Shown here piece by piece: positions 33,627 through 42,025 of a stretch of DNA of 45,321 nucleotides. The first letter of the stretch is position 1; each line of letters begins with the position of its first letter. The notes beneath the pieces were generated by a model, which searched no databases, had not been told where the DNA came from, and saw only the letters and a list, made by a program, of their open reading frames with translations. The stretch lies in the NCBI GenBank assembly GCA_937930675.1, contig CALHCC010000015.1, positions 1 through 45,321 on the forward strand, in the 5' to 3' direction. This stretch comes from an uncultured Flavobacteriaceae bacterium (GTDB lineage Bacteria; Bacteroidota; Bacteroidia; Flavobacteriales; Flavobacteriaceae). The translations under genes and the position numbers were made by a program.

Positions 33627-34640
33627 ATGGCTAAGCAAATATTAGTTACAGGAGGTTTAGGATTCATAGGATCTCATACCGTAGTAGAATTACAAAATGC
33701 AGGATTTGATGTAGTAGTGATTGATGACTTGTCTAACACAACTCTTAAAGTTTTAGATCAGATTACCGAAATTACCGGAACAAAGCCCGCTTTTGAACAA
33801 ATTGATTTACGTATTAAAGAAGATGTAAAAGCATTTTTTGACAAATACCAAATTGATGGAATTATTCATTTTGCTGCTTTTAAAGCTGTAGGTGAAAGTA
33901 TGCACAAACCTTTAGATTATTACGAAAATAACTTAGGTGCTTTGGTATACTTATTACAAGAAATGAGAGATAGAAAATTAGATAACTTTATCTTTTCTTC
34001 TTCTTGTACGGTATACGGACAAGCTGATGAGTTGCCTATTACAGAAAAAGCTCCTGTTAAAAAAGCAGAATCTGTATACGGAAACACCAAACAAATTGGT
34101 GAAGAAATTATTGAAGATGCAACCAAAGCTCACGACTTTAAAGCCATTGCTTTACGTTACTTTAACCCTATTGGAGCACATCCAACTACTAAAATTGGAG
34201 AATTACCTATTGGTGTACCTCAAAACCTAATTCCATTCATTACGCAAACTGCTGCTGGAATGAGAGACGAATTATCTGTATTTGGAGATGATTATAACAC
34301 TCCTGACGGAACAGCGGTAAGAGATTACATTCACGTAGTAGATTTAGCAAAAGCTCACATTGCTGCTTTACAACGTTTATTGGATGGTAATAACAAAGAA
34401 AAATTTGAGTATTTTAATGTAGGTACTGGAACTGGAAGTTCTGTTTTAGAAGTAATTAACGCTTTTGAAACCGCTAATAGCTTAAAATTAAATTACAAAA
34501 TTGTAGATCGTAGAGCAGGAGATATTACTGCTGCCTATGCAGATACTACCATTGCCAACAAAGAATTAAACTGGAAAACAGAATTAAGCTTAGAAACCGC
34601 TTTAAAATCTGCCTGGGAATGGCAAGTAAAGCAAAAATAA
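33627..34640 (+). CDS. galE: UDP-glucose 4-epimerase
   Basis: Extended short-chain dehydrogenase (337 residues) interconverting UDP-glucose and UDP-galactose (or the N-acetyl forms). NAD-binding GGLGFIGSH is at 9-17. The Ser/Thr region FSSSCTVYG is at 123-131, and the catalytic Y151-x3-K155 lies in SVYGNTK. PIGAHPTTKIGE and DGTAVRDYIHVVDLA are GalE-specific blocks. One base separates it from the aminotransferase, so the two form an operon for nucleotide-sugar supply. A terminator lies ~60 bp downstream. Confidence 0.94.
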   Translation: MAKQILVTGGLGFIGSHTVVELQNAGFDVVVIDDLSNTTLKVLDQITEITGTKPAFEQIDLRIKEDVKAFFDKYQIDGIIHFAAFKAVGESMHKPLDYYENNLGALVYLLQEMRDRKLDNFIFSSSCTVYGQADELPITEKAPVKKAESVYGNTKQIGEEIIEDATKAHDFKAIALRYFNPIGAHPTTKIGELPIGVPQNLIPFITQTAAGMRDELSVFGDDYNTPDGTAVRDYIHVVDLAKAHIAALQRLLDGNNKEKFEYFNVGTGTGSSVLEVINAFETANSLKLNYKIVDRRAGDITAAYADTTIANKELNWKTELSLETALKSAWEWQVKQK

Positions 34641-34700
34641 TAGAATTCAACATTTTTGATAGGTAATTATCATGTATTAATTCCTAAAAAAAAGAATCTT

Positions 34701-34737
34701 ACACCCTTTTTCATGAAAATGAAAAGGGTGTTTTTTT
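34701..34737 (+). terminator. intrinsic terminator of galE operon
   Basis: ACACCC...GGGTGT stem (34701-34714 with 34719-34731, one bulged T), GAAA loop, then a T tract to 34737. It sits inside the upstream extension of the next open frame, so that extension is not coding. Confidence 0.88.
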
Positions 34738-34769
34738 ATATTGTTAAACCAGATTGTCAAATTCAAAAT

Positions 34770-35222
34770 ATGGAAATTTTAAACATACCCCAATTAAAAA
34801 TACCATGTGTACGCCATAAAGGAATTAATGATGTAGAAAAATCTTTTGATAAAATCATTACATGGGGCATGCAAAAAGATTTAATGCAAAACCCAGAAAC
34901 AAAACTAACAAGGGTTTACCATGATAGTTTTACCAACACGCATGCCAATCAAATAAGAATGAGTATTGGTTTGCAAACACAACAGCACTTTAAACAAGAT
35001 ACGTTTATTTCTTCTATCATTCTTAAAGAACATACTGCTATTATCCATCGTTTTGAAATTGACATCAACGAATTTCAAGATTCATGGACTAGCATGTACC
35101 AATGGATGAGAGAACACAACTACACACCTAGCAACACCTCTCCTTATGAGGTATATCAAAACGATTACAGAAAACATCCCAATAATAAGTGTATTGTAGA
35201 TTTACACATTCCTATATTGTAA
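34770..35222 (+). CDS. GyrI-like/AraC effector-binding-domain protein
   Basis: A 150-residue stand-alone effector-binding domain of the SOUL/GyrI-like type, without a DNA-binding domain. It is recognised from PQLKIPCVRHKGINDVEKSFDKIITWG at the start, RMSIGLQT in the middle, and MYQWMREHNYTPSNTSPYEVYQ at the C-terminal end, all typical of this fold, which binds small ligands. The frame is open from 34656, but the galE terminator (34701-34737) lies within it, so ATG 34770 is taken as the start. Ligand and role are unknown. Confidence 0.75.
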   Translation: MEILNIPQLKIPCVRHKGINDVEKSFDKIITWGMQKDLMQNPETKLTRVYHDSFTNTHANQIRMSIGLQTQQHFKQDTFISSIILKEHTAIIHRFEIDINEFQDSWTSMYQWMREHNYTPSNTSPYEVYQNDYRKHPNNKCIVDLHIPIL

Positions 35223-35295
35223 AAAATATATGAGATTAATTCTTACCTTTTACTGTTTAAGTAATTACTTTTAAAGCGACAAAAGCAGATAAGCT

Positions 35296-35303
35296 TACCT
35301 TTA
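35296..35303 (+). promoter_or_regulatory. -7-like element of cupin gene
   Basis: TACCTTTA, one base from TAnnTTTG, 19 bp before the ATG at 35323. No clear -33 box. Confidence 0.4.
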
Positions 35304-35322
35304 ATTTATAAAGTAATGATGT

Positions 35323-35820
35323 ATGAGTAGAAGTAACGAATTAATACAAAGATTAAACTTAACAGCACATCCCGAGGGAGGTTATTTTAAAGAAACTTAC
35401 AGAAGTAAAGAACAAATTTCTAACCTTCCTAAACAATTTAAAGGAGAAAGAAATTACAGTACAAGCATTTATTTTTTATTAGAATCTAACGATTTTTCTG
35501 CTTTTCATAAAATCAATCAGGACGAACTTTGGTATTTTCATGAAGGAGCTCCTATTAAAATTCATCAAATCTCTCCAAACGGAGATTATTCTTCTGTTGT
35601 TTTAGGAAATCGTATTTTAGAACAACATCAATTCCAGCATGTAGTTCCGGCAGGTTACTGGTTTGCTGCTACGGTAGAAGAACAAGATTCTTATAGTTTG
35701 GTAGGTTGTAATGTAGCTCCTGGTTTTGATTTTAAAGATTTTGTATTGGCTACTAAACAGCAACTTACCGCTGAATTCCCCCAACATAAGAACATCATTT
35801 CTAAGCTTACCCATTCATAA
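35323..35820 (+). CDS. DUF985 cupin-domain protein
   Basis: A 165-residue single-domain cupin of the DUF985 family, recognised from [16 protein letters not shown], the cupin-1 block [19 protein letters not shown] and the C-terminal block [13 protein letters not shown]...[17 protein letters not shown]. The H/E residues that could bind metal are present. Function is unknown; plant and bacterial members have been linked to RmlC-like sugar or small-molecule chemistry. The next gene begins 25 bp downstream. Confidence 0.85.
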   Translation: MSRSNELIQRLNLTAHPEGGYFKETYRSKEQISNLPKQFKGERNYSTSIYFLLESNDFSAFHKINQDELWYFHEGAPIKIHQISPNGDYSSVVLGNRILEQHQFQHVVPAGYWFAATVEEQDSYSLVGCNVAPGFDFKDFVLATKQQLTAEFPQHKNIISKLTHS

Positions 35821-35845
35821 ATTTCTATTCATTAGCTTTTATACT

Positions 35846-37957
35846 ATGTACCATTCGTTTTACGCTTTTCTTATCATCCTTATTTTATTTACCAATTGTA
35901 AAGGACAAAATTCATCTCATCATCCACATAAATACACCAATCAGTTAAGTAAAGAAACCAGTCCCTATTTACTACAACATGCTCATAATCCTGTAAACTG
36001 GCATGCTTGGAACCCAGAGACTTTAGAAAAAGCTAAAAAAGAAAACAAACTTTTACTAATATCTATAGGATATTCGGCCTGCCATTGGTGCCATGTAATG
36101 GAACACGAAAGTTTTGAAAATGAAGAGGTCGCTAAACTGATGAATGATAATTTCATCAACATTAAAATTGACAGAGAAGAACGACCTGATATCGATCAAA
36201 TCTATATAAATGCTGTGCAGTTAATGACAGGAAGTGCAGGTTGGCCCTTAAACTGTATAGCCCTACCTAACGGAAAACCTTTTTGGGGAGGTACTTATTT
36301 TCCTAAAGAAAACTGGACAAATGCTTTAACACAAATAGCCAATGTTCACAAAACAAATCCTGAAAAGTTGGAAGAGTATGCTGAGAAGCTAACGCAAGGA
36401 ATTCAGCAATCAGAAATTGTACAAGCGAATACATCCGAAATTACATTTGAACTTGATACGATTAAAAAAAGTGTACAACAATGGTCTACTCTTTTTGATA
36501 CAAATTTGGGAGGTATGAACAGAGTACCCAAATTCCCTATGCCTAATAATTATCATTTTTTATTAAGACATGCACATCAAACACAAAATGACTCTTTAAA
36601 AGACTATGTATTCACGACCTTAACTAAAATGGCTTTAGGAGGAATTTACGACCCCATTAACGGTGCTTTTTCTAGATATGCTACAGATGAAAAATGGCAC
36701 ATTCCACATTTTGAAAAAATGTTATACGACAACGCTCAACTAGTAAGTTTGTACAGCGATGCTTATTTAATTACCAAAAACGAACTGTATAAAAAAACGG
36801 TTATCCAAACACTTGAATTTATAGAAAGAGAACTTACCAACACAGAAGGAGCCTTTTATTCTTCTTTAGATGCGGATAGTTTAAACAAAGAGCAACATTT
36901 GGAGGAAGGTGCTTACTATGTTTGGACCAAAGCAGAGCTACAAAAATTAATTACTACCGATTTTGATTTGTTTTCTAAGTATTACAACGTTAATAGTTAT
37001 GGACATTGGGAAGAGGACAAATATCACCTCATACGTAAAGAAACCGACGAAGATTTTGCTAAAAACAACCATCTTGAACTGTCTAACTTAACATCAAAAG
37101 TAAAAACGTGGGATACAATTCTGTTAAAAGCTCGTCAGCAAAAACCGAGACCTAGATTAGATGATAAAACCTTAACTTCTTGGAATGCTTTAATGCTTAA
37201 AGGTTATTTGGATGCTTATAGAGTATTTAACAATCCTAACTATTTAAAAATTGCCCTTAAAAATGCTCATTTTTTAAAAAATCAACAACTTACGCAGCAA
37301 GGAAGATTGTATCATAATTATAAAAATGGTAAAAGTACTATCAATGGTTACTTAATAGATTATGCAACGGTAATAGATGCTTATCTAAAACTTTACGAGG
37401 CTACTTTAGATGAACAATGGTTAAACATTTCTAACACATTAACAGAATATTGCTTTGCTCACTTTTTTGATAAAAATTCTGGATTGTTCTTTTTCACTTC
37501 TAATATAGATCCACAACTAATTACCCGAAAAATTGAAATTAACGACAACGTAATTCCCTCTTCTAATTCTATATTGGCAAACAATCTTTTTAAACTAGGA
37601 CATTATTTTTACAAGCCCAACTACATAAAAACTAGTAAAAAAATGCTGCATCATGTTTCCAACAACTTTGTAAATTATGGTTCCGCTTATGCTAACTGGA
37701 TGAATACATATTCCAATTTTAGTAGTCCCTTTTATGAAATTGCTATTGTGGGGGAACATGCTATTGATAAAATTAAAGAATTGAATCAGATATACATTCC
37801 TAATAAATTAATTGCCGGAAGTAGTGCTAACAACAACATGCCATTACTTAAAGACAGATATATGAAAGGCAAAACACTTATTTATACTTGCATTGATGGT
37901 GCTTGTAAACTCCCCACTACGGATATCCAAACTACATTTGAAGAAATACAGAATTAA
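35846..37957 (+). CDS. exported DUF255/thioredoxin-domain protein (YyaL/SSP411 family)
   Basis: A 703-residue protein. The N-terminal thioredoxin-like DUF255 domain carries C79-H-W-C82 in [17 protein letters not shown], then [24 protein letters not shown]. The long C-terminal part is an (alpha/alpha)6 glycan-epimerase-like barrel ([35 protein letters not shown]). The family is usually cytoplasmic, but this copy begins with [21 protein letters not shown], a probable lipoprotein signal with Cys18. The lipobox is weak because Asn occupies -1. The open frame begins at 35726 inside the cupin gene; ATG 35846 gives the signal peptide. No catalytic activity is known. Confidence 0.87.
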   Translation: MYHSFYAFLIILILFTNCKGQNSSHHPHKYTNQLSKETSPYLLQHAHNPVNWHAWNPETLEKAKKENKLLLISIGYSACHWCHVMEHESFENEEVAKLMNDNFINIKIDREERPDIDQIYINAVQLMTGSAGWPLNCIALPNGKPFWGGTYFPKENWTNALTQIANVHKTNPEKLEEYAEKLTQGIQQSEIVQANTSEITFELDTIKKSVQQWSTLFDTNLGGMNRVPKFPMPNNYHFLLRHAHQTQNDSLKDYVFTTLTKMALGGIYDPINGAFSRYATDEKWHIPHFEKMLYDNAQLVSLYSDAYLITKNELYKKTVIQTLEFIERELTNTEGAFYSSLDADSLNKEQHLEEGAYYVWTKAELQKLITTDFDLFSKYYNVNSYGHWEEDKYHLIRKETDEDFAKNNHLELSNLTSKVKTWDTILLKARQQKPRPRLDDKTLTSWNALMLKGYLDAYRVFNNPNYLKIALKNAHFLKNQQLTQQGRLYHNYKNGKSTINGYLIDYATVIDAYLKLYEATLDEQWLNISNTLTEYCFAHFFDKNSGLFFFTSNIDPQLITRKIEINDNVIPSSNSILANNLFKLGHYFYKPNYIKTSKKMLHHVSNNFVNYGSAYANWMNTYSNFSSPFYEIAIVGEHAIDKIKELNQIYIPNKLIAGSSANNNMPLLKDRYMKGKTLIYTCIDGACKLPTTDIQTTFEEIQN

Positions 37958-38019
37958 ATCCAACACATTGGGTAAATACAAGAGAAGACATTACTTGCGA
38001 CGCATGTAAGCATTAACTT

Positions 38020-38054
38020 AAAAATCCCTTTAGAAAAATTCTAAAGGGATTTTT
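38020..38054. terminator. bidirectional terminator between DUF255 gene and fabD
   Basis: A perfect 16-bp stem (38020-38035 with 38039-38054, core ATCCCTTTAGAA) with a 3-nt loop and A/T tracts on both sides, between convergent genes. Confidence 0.9.
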
Positions 38055-38076
38055 GATTGCTATAAAATTAAAGCAA

Positions 38077-38958
38077 TTAAATTTCTGCACTACTTCTTGC
38101 TACAGATCTATCAATTTTAGCAAATAAACCTTGTAACACTTTTCCCGGCCCTACTTCTATAACTTCAGAAGCACCATCAGCAATCATGGCTTTTGCACAT
38201 TGTGTCCATTTTACAGCTCCTGTTAACTGAGCTATTAAATTTTGTTGAATTTCTGTAGGGTCTGTTACCGCCTTTGCCACTACATTTTGATACACAGGGC
38301 AAGTAGGTTGGTTAAACGTTGTTGCCTTGATAGCCGCTGCCAATTCTTCTTTAGCAGGCTCCATTAATGGAGAATGAAAAGCTCCTCCTACAGGTAATAA
38401 CAATGCTCTTCTAGCTCCTTTTTCTTTAGCCAACTCACACGCTGCTTCTACAGCTTTAAATCCTCCAGAAATCACCAATTGCCCAGGACAATTATAATTA
38501 GCCGCTACCACATCTCCTTCAATAGTTGCACACAATTCTTCAACCACTTCATCATCCAATCCTAAAACGGCAGCCATAGTACCTGGTACAGATTCACATG
38601 CTTTTTGCATCGCATCTGCTCTTTTTGCTACTAACTTTAAACCATCTTCAAAAGACAAAACGTTATTTGCCACCAAAGCAGACAATTCTCCTAAAGAATG
38701 TCCTGCTACCATATTGGGTGTAAAGTTATCCCCTAACACTTTTGCTAAAATTACCGAATGTAAAAAAATGGCAGGCTGCGTTACGTTGGTTTGTTTTAAA
38801 TCTTCTGTAGATCCTTCAAACATTATTTTTGTAATCTCAAATCCTAAAATTTCATTTGCCTTGTCAAACAACTCTTTTGCTACCAATGAGTTATCATACA
38901 AGTCTTTTCCCATTCCTGTAAATTGTGCTCCTTGTCCAGGAAATACATATGCTTTCAT
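38077..38958 (-). CDS. fabD: malonyl-CoA:ACP transacylase
   Basis: A 293-residue acyltransferase loading malonyl groups on acyl carrier protein for fatty-acid synthesis. It contains VFPGQGAQFTGMGKDL, the nucleophile S88 in VAGHSLGELSALVA, the Arg helix KLVAKRADAMQ, the active-site His in GGAFHSPLMEPA, and VEVGPGKVLQGLFAKI at the end. Length is typical (about 290-310). Transcribed alone from a -7 element at 38989-38996. Confidence 0.95.
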   Translation of the reverse strand: MKAYVFPGQGAQFTGMGKDLYDNSLVAKELFDKANEILGFEITKIMFEGSTEDLKQTNVTQPAIFLHSVILAKVLGDNFTPNMVAGHSLGELSALVANNVLSFEDGLKLVAKRADAMQKACESVPGTMAAVLGLDDEVVEELCATIEGDVVAANYNCPGQLVISGGFKAVEAACELAKEKGARRALLLPVGGAFHSPLMEPAKEELAAAIKATTFNQPTCPVYQNVVAKAVTDPTEIQQNLIAQLTGAVKWTQCAKAMIADGASEVIEVGPGKVLQGLFAKIDRSVARSSAEI

Positions 38959-38988
38959 AAAAAATGATTTTTTCTATATTTTGTACCG

Positions 38989-38996
38989 CAAAAATA
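38989..38996 (-). promoter_or_regulatory. -7 element of fabD
   Basis: On the minus strand TATTTTTG, exact TAnnTTTG, about 30 bp before the ATG at 38958. Confidence 0.5.
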
Positions 38997-39149
38997 ACAA
39001 AAAGCTGAGCATTACATTTAAGAAATCATAAGATATTATTCTATAAGAGTCTATTTATCTCATCAATACATCACTAAAAAAACATTAAATTATATGATTT
39101 TTTTAACAAAAATTGTAATGTTGCTCATCATTAAACTACTAAGCTTTAT

Positions 39150-39761
39150 ATGAAAATTACATTCTTTTTCTTATCTGGTTTTATCTTGTCTTTTTTAGGG
39201 GCATTGCCTTTAGGTACTGTAAATTTAGCAGTAATTAATAGCAGTATTGCTTACAAGAAAAAGGCTGTGAAAAGAATAGCTATTGCAGCAGGTTTTTCTG
39301 AAGTAATTATTGCCGTATTTGCTTACAAATATGGAAATACTATTTTAAACACCATTAGCAATTATATTTTTCTCCAATATTTTATGGTGGCGGTTCTTTT
39401 TAGTTTAGCCATCTATTTTTTCACCAGAAAAGAAGAAACTCAAAAAACAGTGAATCTTCATATTTCAGATTTTAATAAAGGGTTCTTACTAGGACTTGCT
39501 AATCCATCTGTATGGGCATATTGGGTAATTGCTATTGCCACGTTAACTTCTAAAATTTCAATTGAATATACAAATTTTATAACTCCAATTAGCAGCATTG
39601 TATTTTTTGCAGCAGTGTATTTTGGTAAGCTATTTGCTCTACTATTATATGGTAAAATTGGAAAACAATTAATTACACAAAAAAAATCTTTTAAAAACAC
39701 ACTTATTGGTAGTTTATTAACCATTACGGCTACCATTCAATTAATCACACAATTATTATGA
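39150..39761 (+). CDS. LysE-family transporter
   Basis: A 203-residue inner-membrane protein of the LysE/RhtB exporter superfamily with about six hydrophobic segments. The family opening FFLSGFILSFLGALPLGTVNLAVINSSI contains the conserved P-L-G/G-P-(N) region. GFLLGLANPSVWAYWVIAIA is the second typical block, with N-P-x-x-x-x-x-W. Such exporters move amino acids or small metabolites out of the cell. It heads the plus-strand run of arsenic genes: its stop overlaps the next ATG by 4 bp (ATGA at 39758-39761). Export of an arsenosugar or thiol compound is a context-based guess. Confidence 0.82.
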   Translation: MKITFFFLSGFILSFLGALPLGTVNLAVINSSIAYKKKAVKRIAIAAGFSEVIIAVFAYKYGNTILNTISNYIFLQYFMVAVLFSLAIYFFTRKEETQKTVNLHISDFNKGFLLGLANPSVWAYWVIAIATLTSKISIEYTNFITPISSIVFFAAVYFGKLFALLLYGKIGKQLITQKKSFKNTLIGSLLTITATIQLITQLL

Positions 39762-40468
39762 TCAAACAAACCATTTTAGCCATACTTATTTTTATTAGTA
39801 CTCAAACTTTTGCTCAGTCAGAAATTTGGAACCAACTTTTAACAAGCCATGTTACCTCTAAAGGAGGTGTTAACTACGATGCTTTTTTAAAAGACAAAAC
39901 TAAATTAGATACTTATTTAACGTATTTAAACAATACCTCTCCACAACAAAGCTGGTCTAAAAACAAAACCAAAGCTTTTTGGGTGAATGTTTACAATGCA
40001 TATACTATTAAGTTAATTTTAAATAACTATCCTATTACATCTATCACTAAAATTAAAGAAAACGGAAAGTCTGCATGGGATCTTCCTTTTGTAAAAGTGG
40101 GAAAGAAAACATATACATTAAACCATATTGAACACGAAATTTTAAGAAAAAAATACAACGACCCTCGTATTCATGTTGCTGTAAACTGTGCTTCTATTTC
40201 ATGTCCTGCTTTAATTAATAAAGCTTTTACAGAAAATAACATAGAACAATTACTAACAAAAGGAATTAAAGATTTTATTAACGATCCTGTTAGAAACCAT
40301 ATTCATGCTGATTTTGTAGAATTGTCTCAAATTTTTGATTGGTTTAAAAATGATTTTACGCAACAAACCAATTTGATTACTTTTATCAACAAGTACAGTA
40401 ACGTAAAAGCAAACGCAAATGCTTCTATTAAGTACAAAGATTATAATTGGAATTTAAACAAGCTATAA
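39758..40468 (+). CDS. DUF547 exported protein
   Basis: A 236-residue protein with a signal peptide (MIKQTILAILIFISTQTFAQS) and the DUF547 domain: WVNVYNAYTIKLILNNYP, then SAWDLPFVKVGKKTYTLNHIEHEILR, then the Cys block VAVNCASISCPALINKAFT. The N-A-x-C-x-S-x-x-C core is characteristic. Its function is not known; a cysteine-peptidase-like/transglutaminase-type fold has been suggested for the family. It overlaps the LysE gene by 4 bp and touches the next gene with no gap (TAA then ATG), so it is firmly part of the arsenic operon here. Confidence 0.85.
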   Translation: MIKQTILAILIFISTQTFAQSEIWNQLLTSHVTSKGGVNYDAFLKDKTKLDTYLTYLNNTSPQQSWSKNKTKAFWVNVYNAYTIKLILNNYPITSITKIKENGKSAWDLPFVKVGKKTYTLNHIEHEILRKKYNDPRIHVAVNCASISCPALINKAFTENNIEQLLTKGIKDFINDPVRNHIHADFVELSQIFDWFKNDFTQQTNLITFINKYSNVKANANASIKYKDYNWNLNKL

Positions 40469-40804
40469 ATGCAAAAGACATACTACGATCCTAAGGATTT
40501 AAAAGATTTTGGAAAAATTAATGAATGGGATGAAGAACTAGGAGAGAAATTTTTTGAATACTACGGAAAGGTTTTTGAAGAAGGAGCTTTAACTTCTAGA
40601 GAAAAGTCTTTAATAGCCTTAGCAGTATCACACGCGGTACAATGTGCTTATTGTATTGATGCTTATACTACGGATGGTTTAAAAAGAGGCTTAGACAGAG
40701 AAGAAATGATGGAAGCAGTACATGTTGCTGCGGCTATAAAATCCGGAGCAACTTTAGTACACGGAGTACAAATGATGAAGAAATACGATAAATTGTCGAT
40801 GTAG
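40469..40804 (+). CDS. arsenosugar biosynthesis-associated peroxidase-like protein (AhpD/CMD-like)
   Basis: A 111-residue carboxymuconolactone-decarboxylase/AhpD-like protein. The redox pair C-x-x-C with its following His-type helix is seen in VQCAYCIDAYTTDGLKRGL, preceded by LTSREKSLIALAVSHAV. The start MQKTYYDPKDLKDFGKI and the short length match the subfamily regularly encoded beside the radical-SAM protein ArsS. It may reduce a peroxide or an arsenical using the Cys pair; the substrate is not established. It starts directly after the DUF547 stop and is followed by 109 bp of repeat-containing DNA before arsS. Confidence 0.85.
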   Translation: MQKTYYDPKDLKDFGKINEWDEELGEKFFEYYGKVFEEGALTSREKSLIALAVSHAVQCAYCIDAYTTDGLKRGLDREEMMEAVHVAAAIKSGATLVHGVQMMKKYDKLSM

Positions 40805-40808
40805 AATT

Positions 40809-40908
40809 TGAGTTACAAGTTGAAAGTTCATAAAGTTTTAAAGTCTTCTTTTTAAGATAATTTAATCTAACAACTTTTCAACCTTCAACTTTAAACCTTA
40901 TAAACTCA
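40809..40908. repeat. imperfect ~100-bp inverted repeat before arsS
   Basis: TGAGTT (40809-40814) and AACTCA (40903-40908) mark the ends of an imperfect inverted repeat. Its arms share words such as AAGTTGAAAGTT on the left and CAACTTTTCAACCTTCAACTTT on the right half. It fills nearly the whole gap between the AhpD-like gene and arsS. Such GTTGAAAGTT-type palindromes look like dispersed intergenic repeats of Flavobacteriaceae. Confidence 0.5.
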
Positions 40909-40913
40909 GAATA

Positions 40914-41963
40914 ATGAAATCACTCGCAAAAAGAAAAGACAGCTTAGCGGATCCTAAAAATCAACTAGCTCTTTTTAATAGTGGAATATTTGCTAATGGC
41001 GATCTTCCTACCTTTAAAGATAAAACATCAGAAACCGATCAGTTTCCCTTAAAACCCAACAACCTTGAAATTTTTCAAGTAAATGTTGGGTATATGTGTA
41101 ATCAAGTATGTGCACATTGCCATGTAGATGCAGGTCCAGATCGTAAAGAAATTATGACCACAGAAACCATGCAATTGTGTTTGGATAAATTAAAAGAGTC
41201 TGGTGCTACTACTTTAGACTTAACAGGAGGAGCTCCAGAGATGAATCCAAACTTTAGATGGTTTGTAGAAGAAGCAAGTAAAATTGGAGTAAAAGACTTT
41301 ATTGTTCGTTCTAACTTAACCATTTTAAGAGCCAATAAAAAATACTACGACTTACCTGAATTCTTTAAAAAACACAATGTTCATGTCGTATCGTCTTTGC
41401 CTTTTTATAAAAGAGGTAAAACAGACAAACAACGTGGTGATGGTGTTTTTGATGCTTCTATAGAAGCACTAAAAGAATTAAACAAAGTAGGCTACGGAGT
41501 ACAAGGCAGCGGACTAAAATTAGATTTAGTTTTTAATCCTTCAGGAGCATTTTTACCAGGAAATCAAGAAGACTTAGAACATGAATTTAAAACCGCTCTT
41601 AAAGAAGATTTTAATATTACGTTTAACAACTTATTTGCCATTACCAATTTGCCTGTAAGTAGATTTTTAGAATTTTTAGTAGCCACTGAAAATTACGAAG
41701 ATTACATGGATGAGTTGGTAGATGCTTACAATCCTACCGCTGTAGAAAGTGTGATGTGTAAAAACACCATTTCTGTAGATTGGCAAGGATACTTGTACGA
41801 CTGTGATTTTAATCAGCAATTAGATTTAAAAGTAGCTACCACTGGTAAACACCTCTCAGAGTTTGATGCTGAGGCTTTAAAAAACCGTAACATTATTGTA
41901 TCTCAACACTGTTATGGTTGTACGGCAGGTGCAGGAAGTAGTTGCCAAGGAACAGTAGCATAA
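40914..41963 (+). CDS. arsS: arsenosugar biosynthesis radical SAM protein ArsS
   Basis: A 349-residue radical-SAM enzyme thought to add a 5'-deoxyadenosyl group from SAM to dimethylarsenite in arsenosugar formation. The [4Fe-4S] motif is C62-x3-C66-x2-C69 (GYMCNQVCAHCHVDAGP). The SAM-binding LDLTGGAPEMNP (GGxP-type) follows. The C-terminal DUF3641 region has further Cys residues: VMCKNTISVDWQGYLYDCDF and HCYGCTAGAGSSCQG. The family includes selenoproteins; here no in-frame TGA is needed and these positions are Cys. The start is the ATG after the repeat, giving the usual N-terminus. It is followed by a hairpin and the DUF2064 gene. Confidence 0.93.
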   Translation: MKSLAKRKDSLADPKNQLALFNSGIFANGDLPTFKDKTSETDQFPLKPNNLEIFQVNVGYMCNQVCAHCHVDAGPDRKEIMTTETMQLCLDKLKESGATTLDLTGGAPEMNPNFRWFVEEASKIGVKDFIVRSNLTILRANKKYYDLPEFFKKHNVHVVSSLPFYKRGKTDKQRGDGVFDASIEALKELNKVGYGVQGSGLKLDLVFNPSGAFLPGNQEDLEHEFKTALKEDFNITFNNLFAITNLPVSRFLEFLVATENYEDYMDELVDAYNPTAVESVMCKNTISVDWQGYLYDCDFNQQLDLKVATTGKHLSEFDAEALKNRNIIVSQHCYGCTAGAGSSCQGTVA

Positions 41964-41980
41964 AATTTAATTTTACACGT

Positions 41981-42018
41981 GTTTAAGTTTACGAATCTTT
42001 AAATTTGTAAACTTAAAC
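41981..42018. repeat. 12-bp perfect inverted repeat before the DUF2064 gene
   Basis: GTTTAAGTTTAC (41981-41992) and GTAAACTTAAAC (42007-42018). The stem can extend inward by four pairs (one G-U) to leave a 6-nt loop. It ends 7 nt before the ATG at 42026 and has no T tail, so it may act on translation or RNA stability rather than termination. Confidence 0.6.
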
Positions 42019-42025
42019 TTATACA

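Noticed and set aside
34656-34769. N-terminal extension of the GyrI-like protein
   Set aside because: It contains the galE intrinsic terminator with its T tract, so it is not translated as part of the gene.
41966-41986. CACGTG-centred sequence (TTTTACACGTGTTTAAG) as a parS site
   Set aside because: The palindrome is poor outside the core, it is 33 kb from parB, and it merges with the hairpin before the DUF2064 gene.
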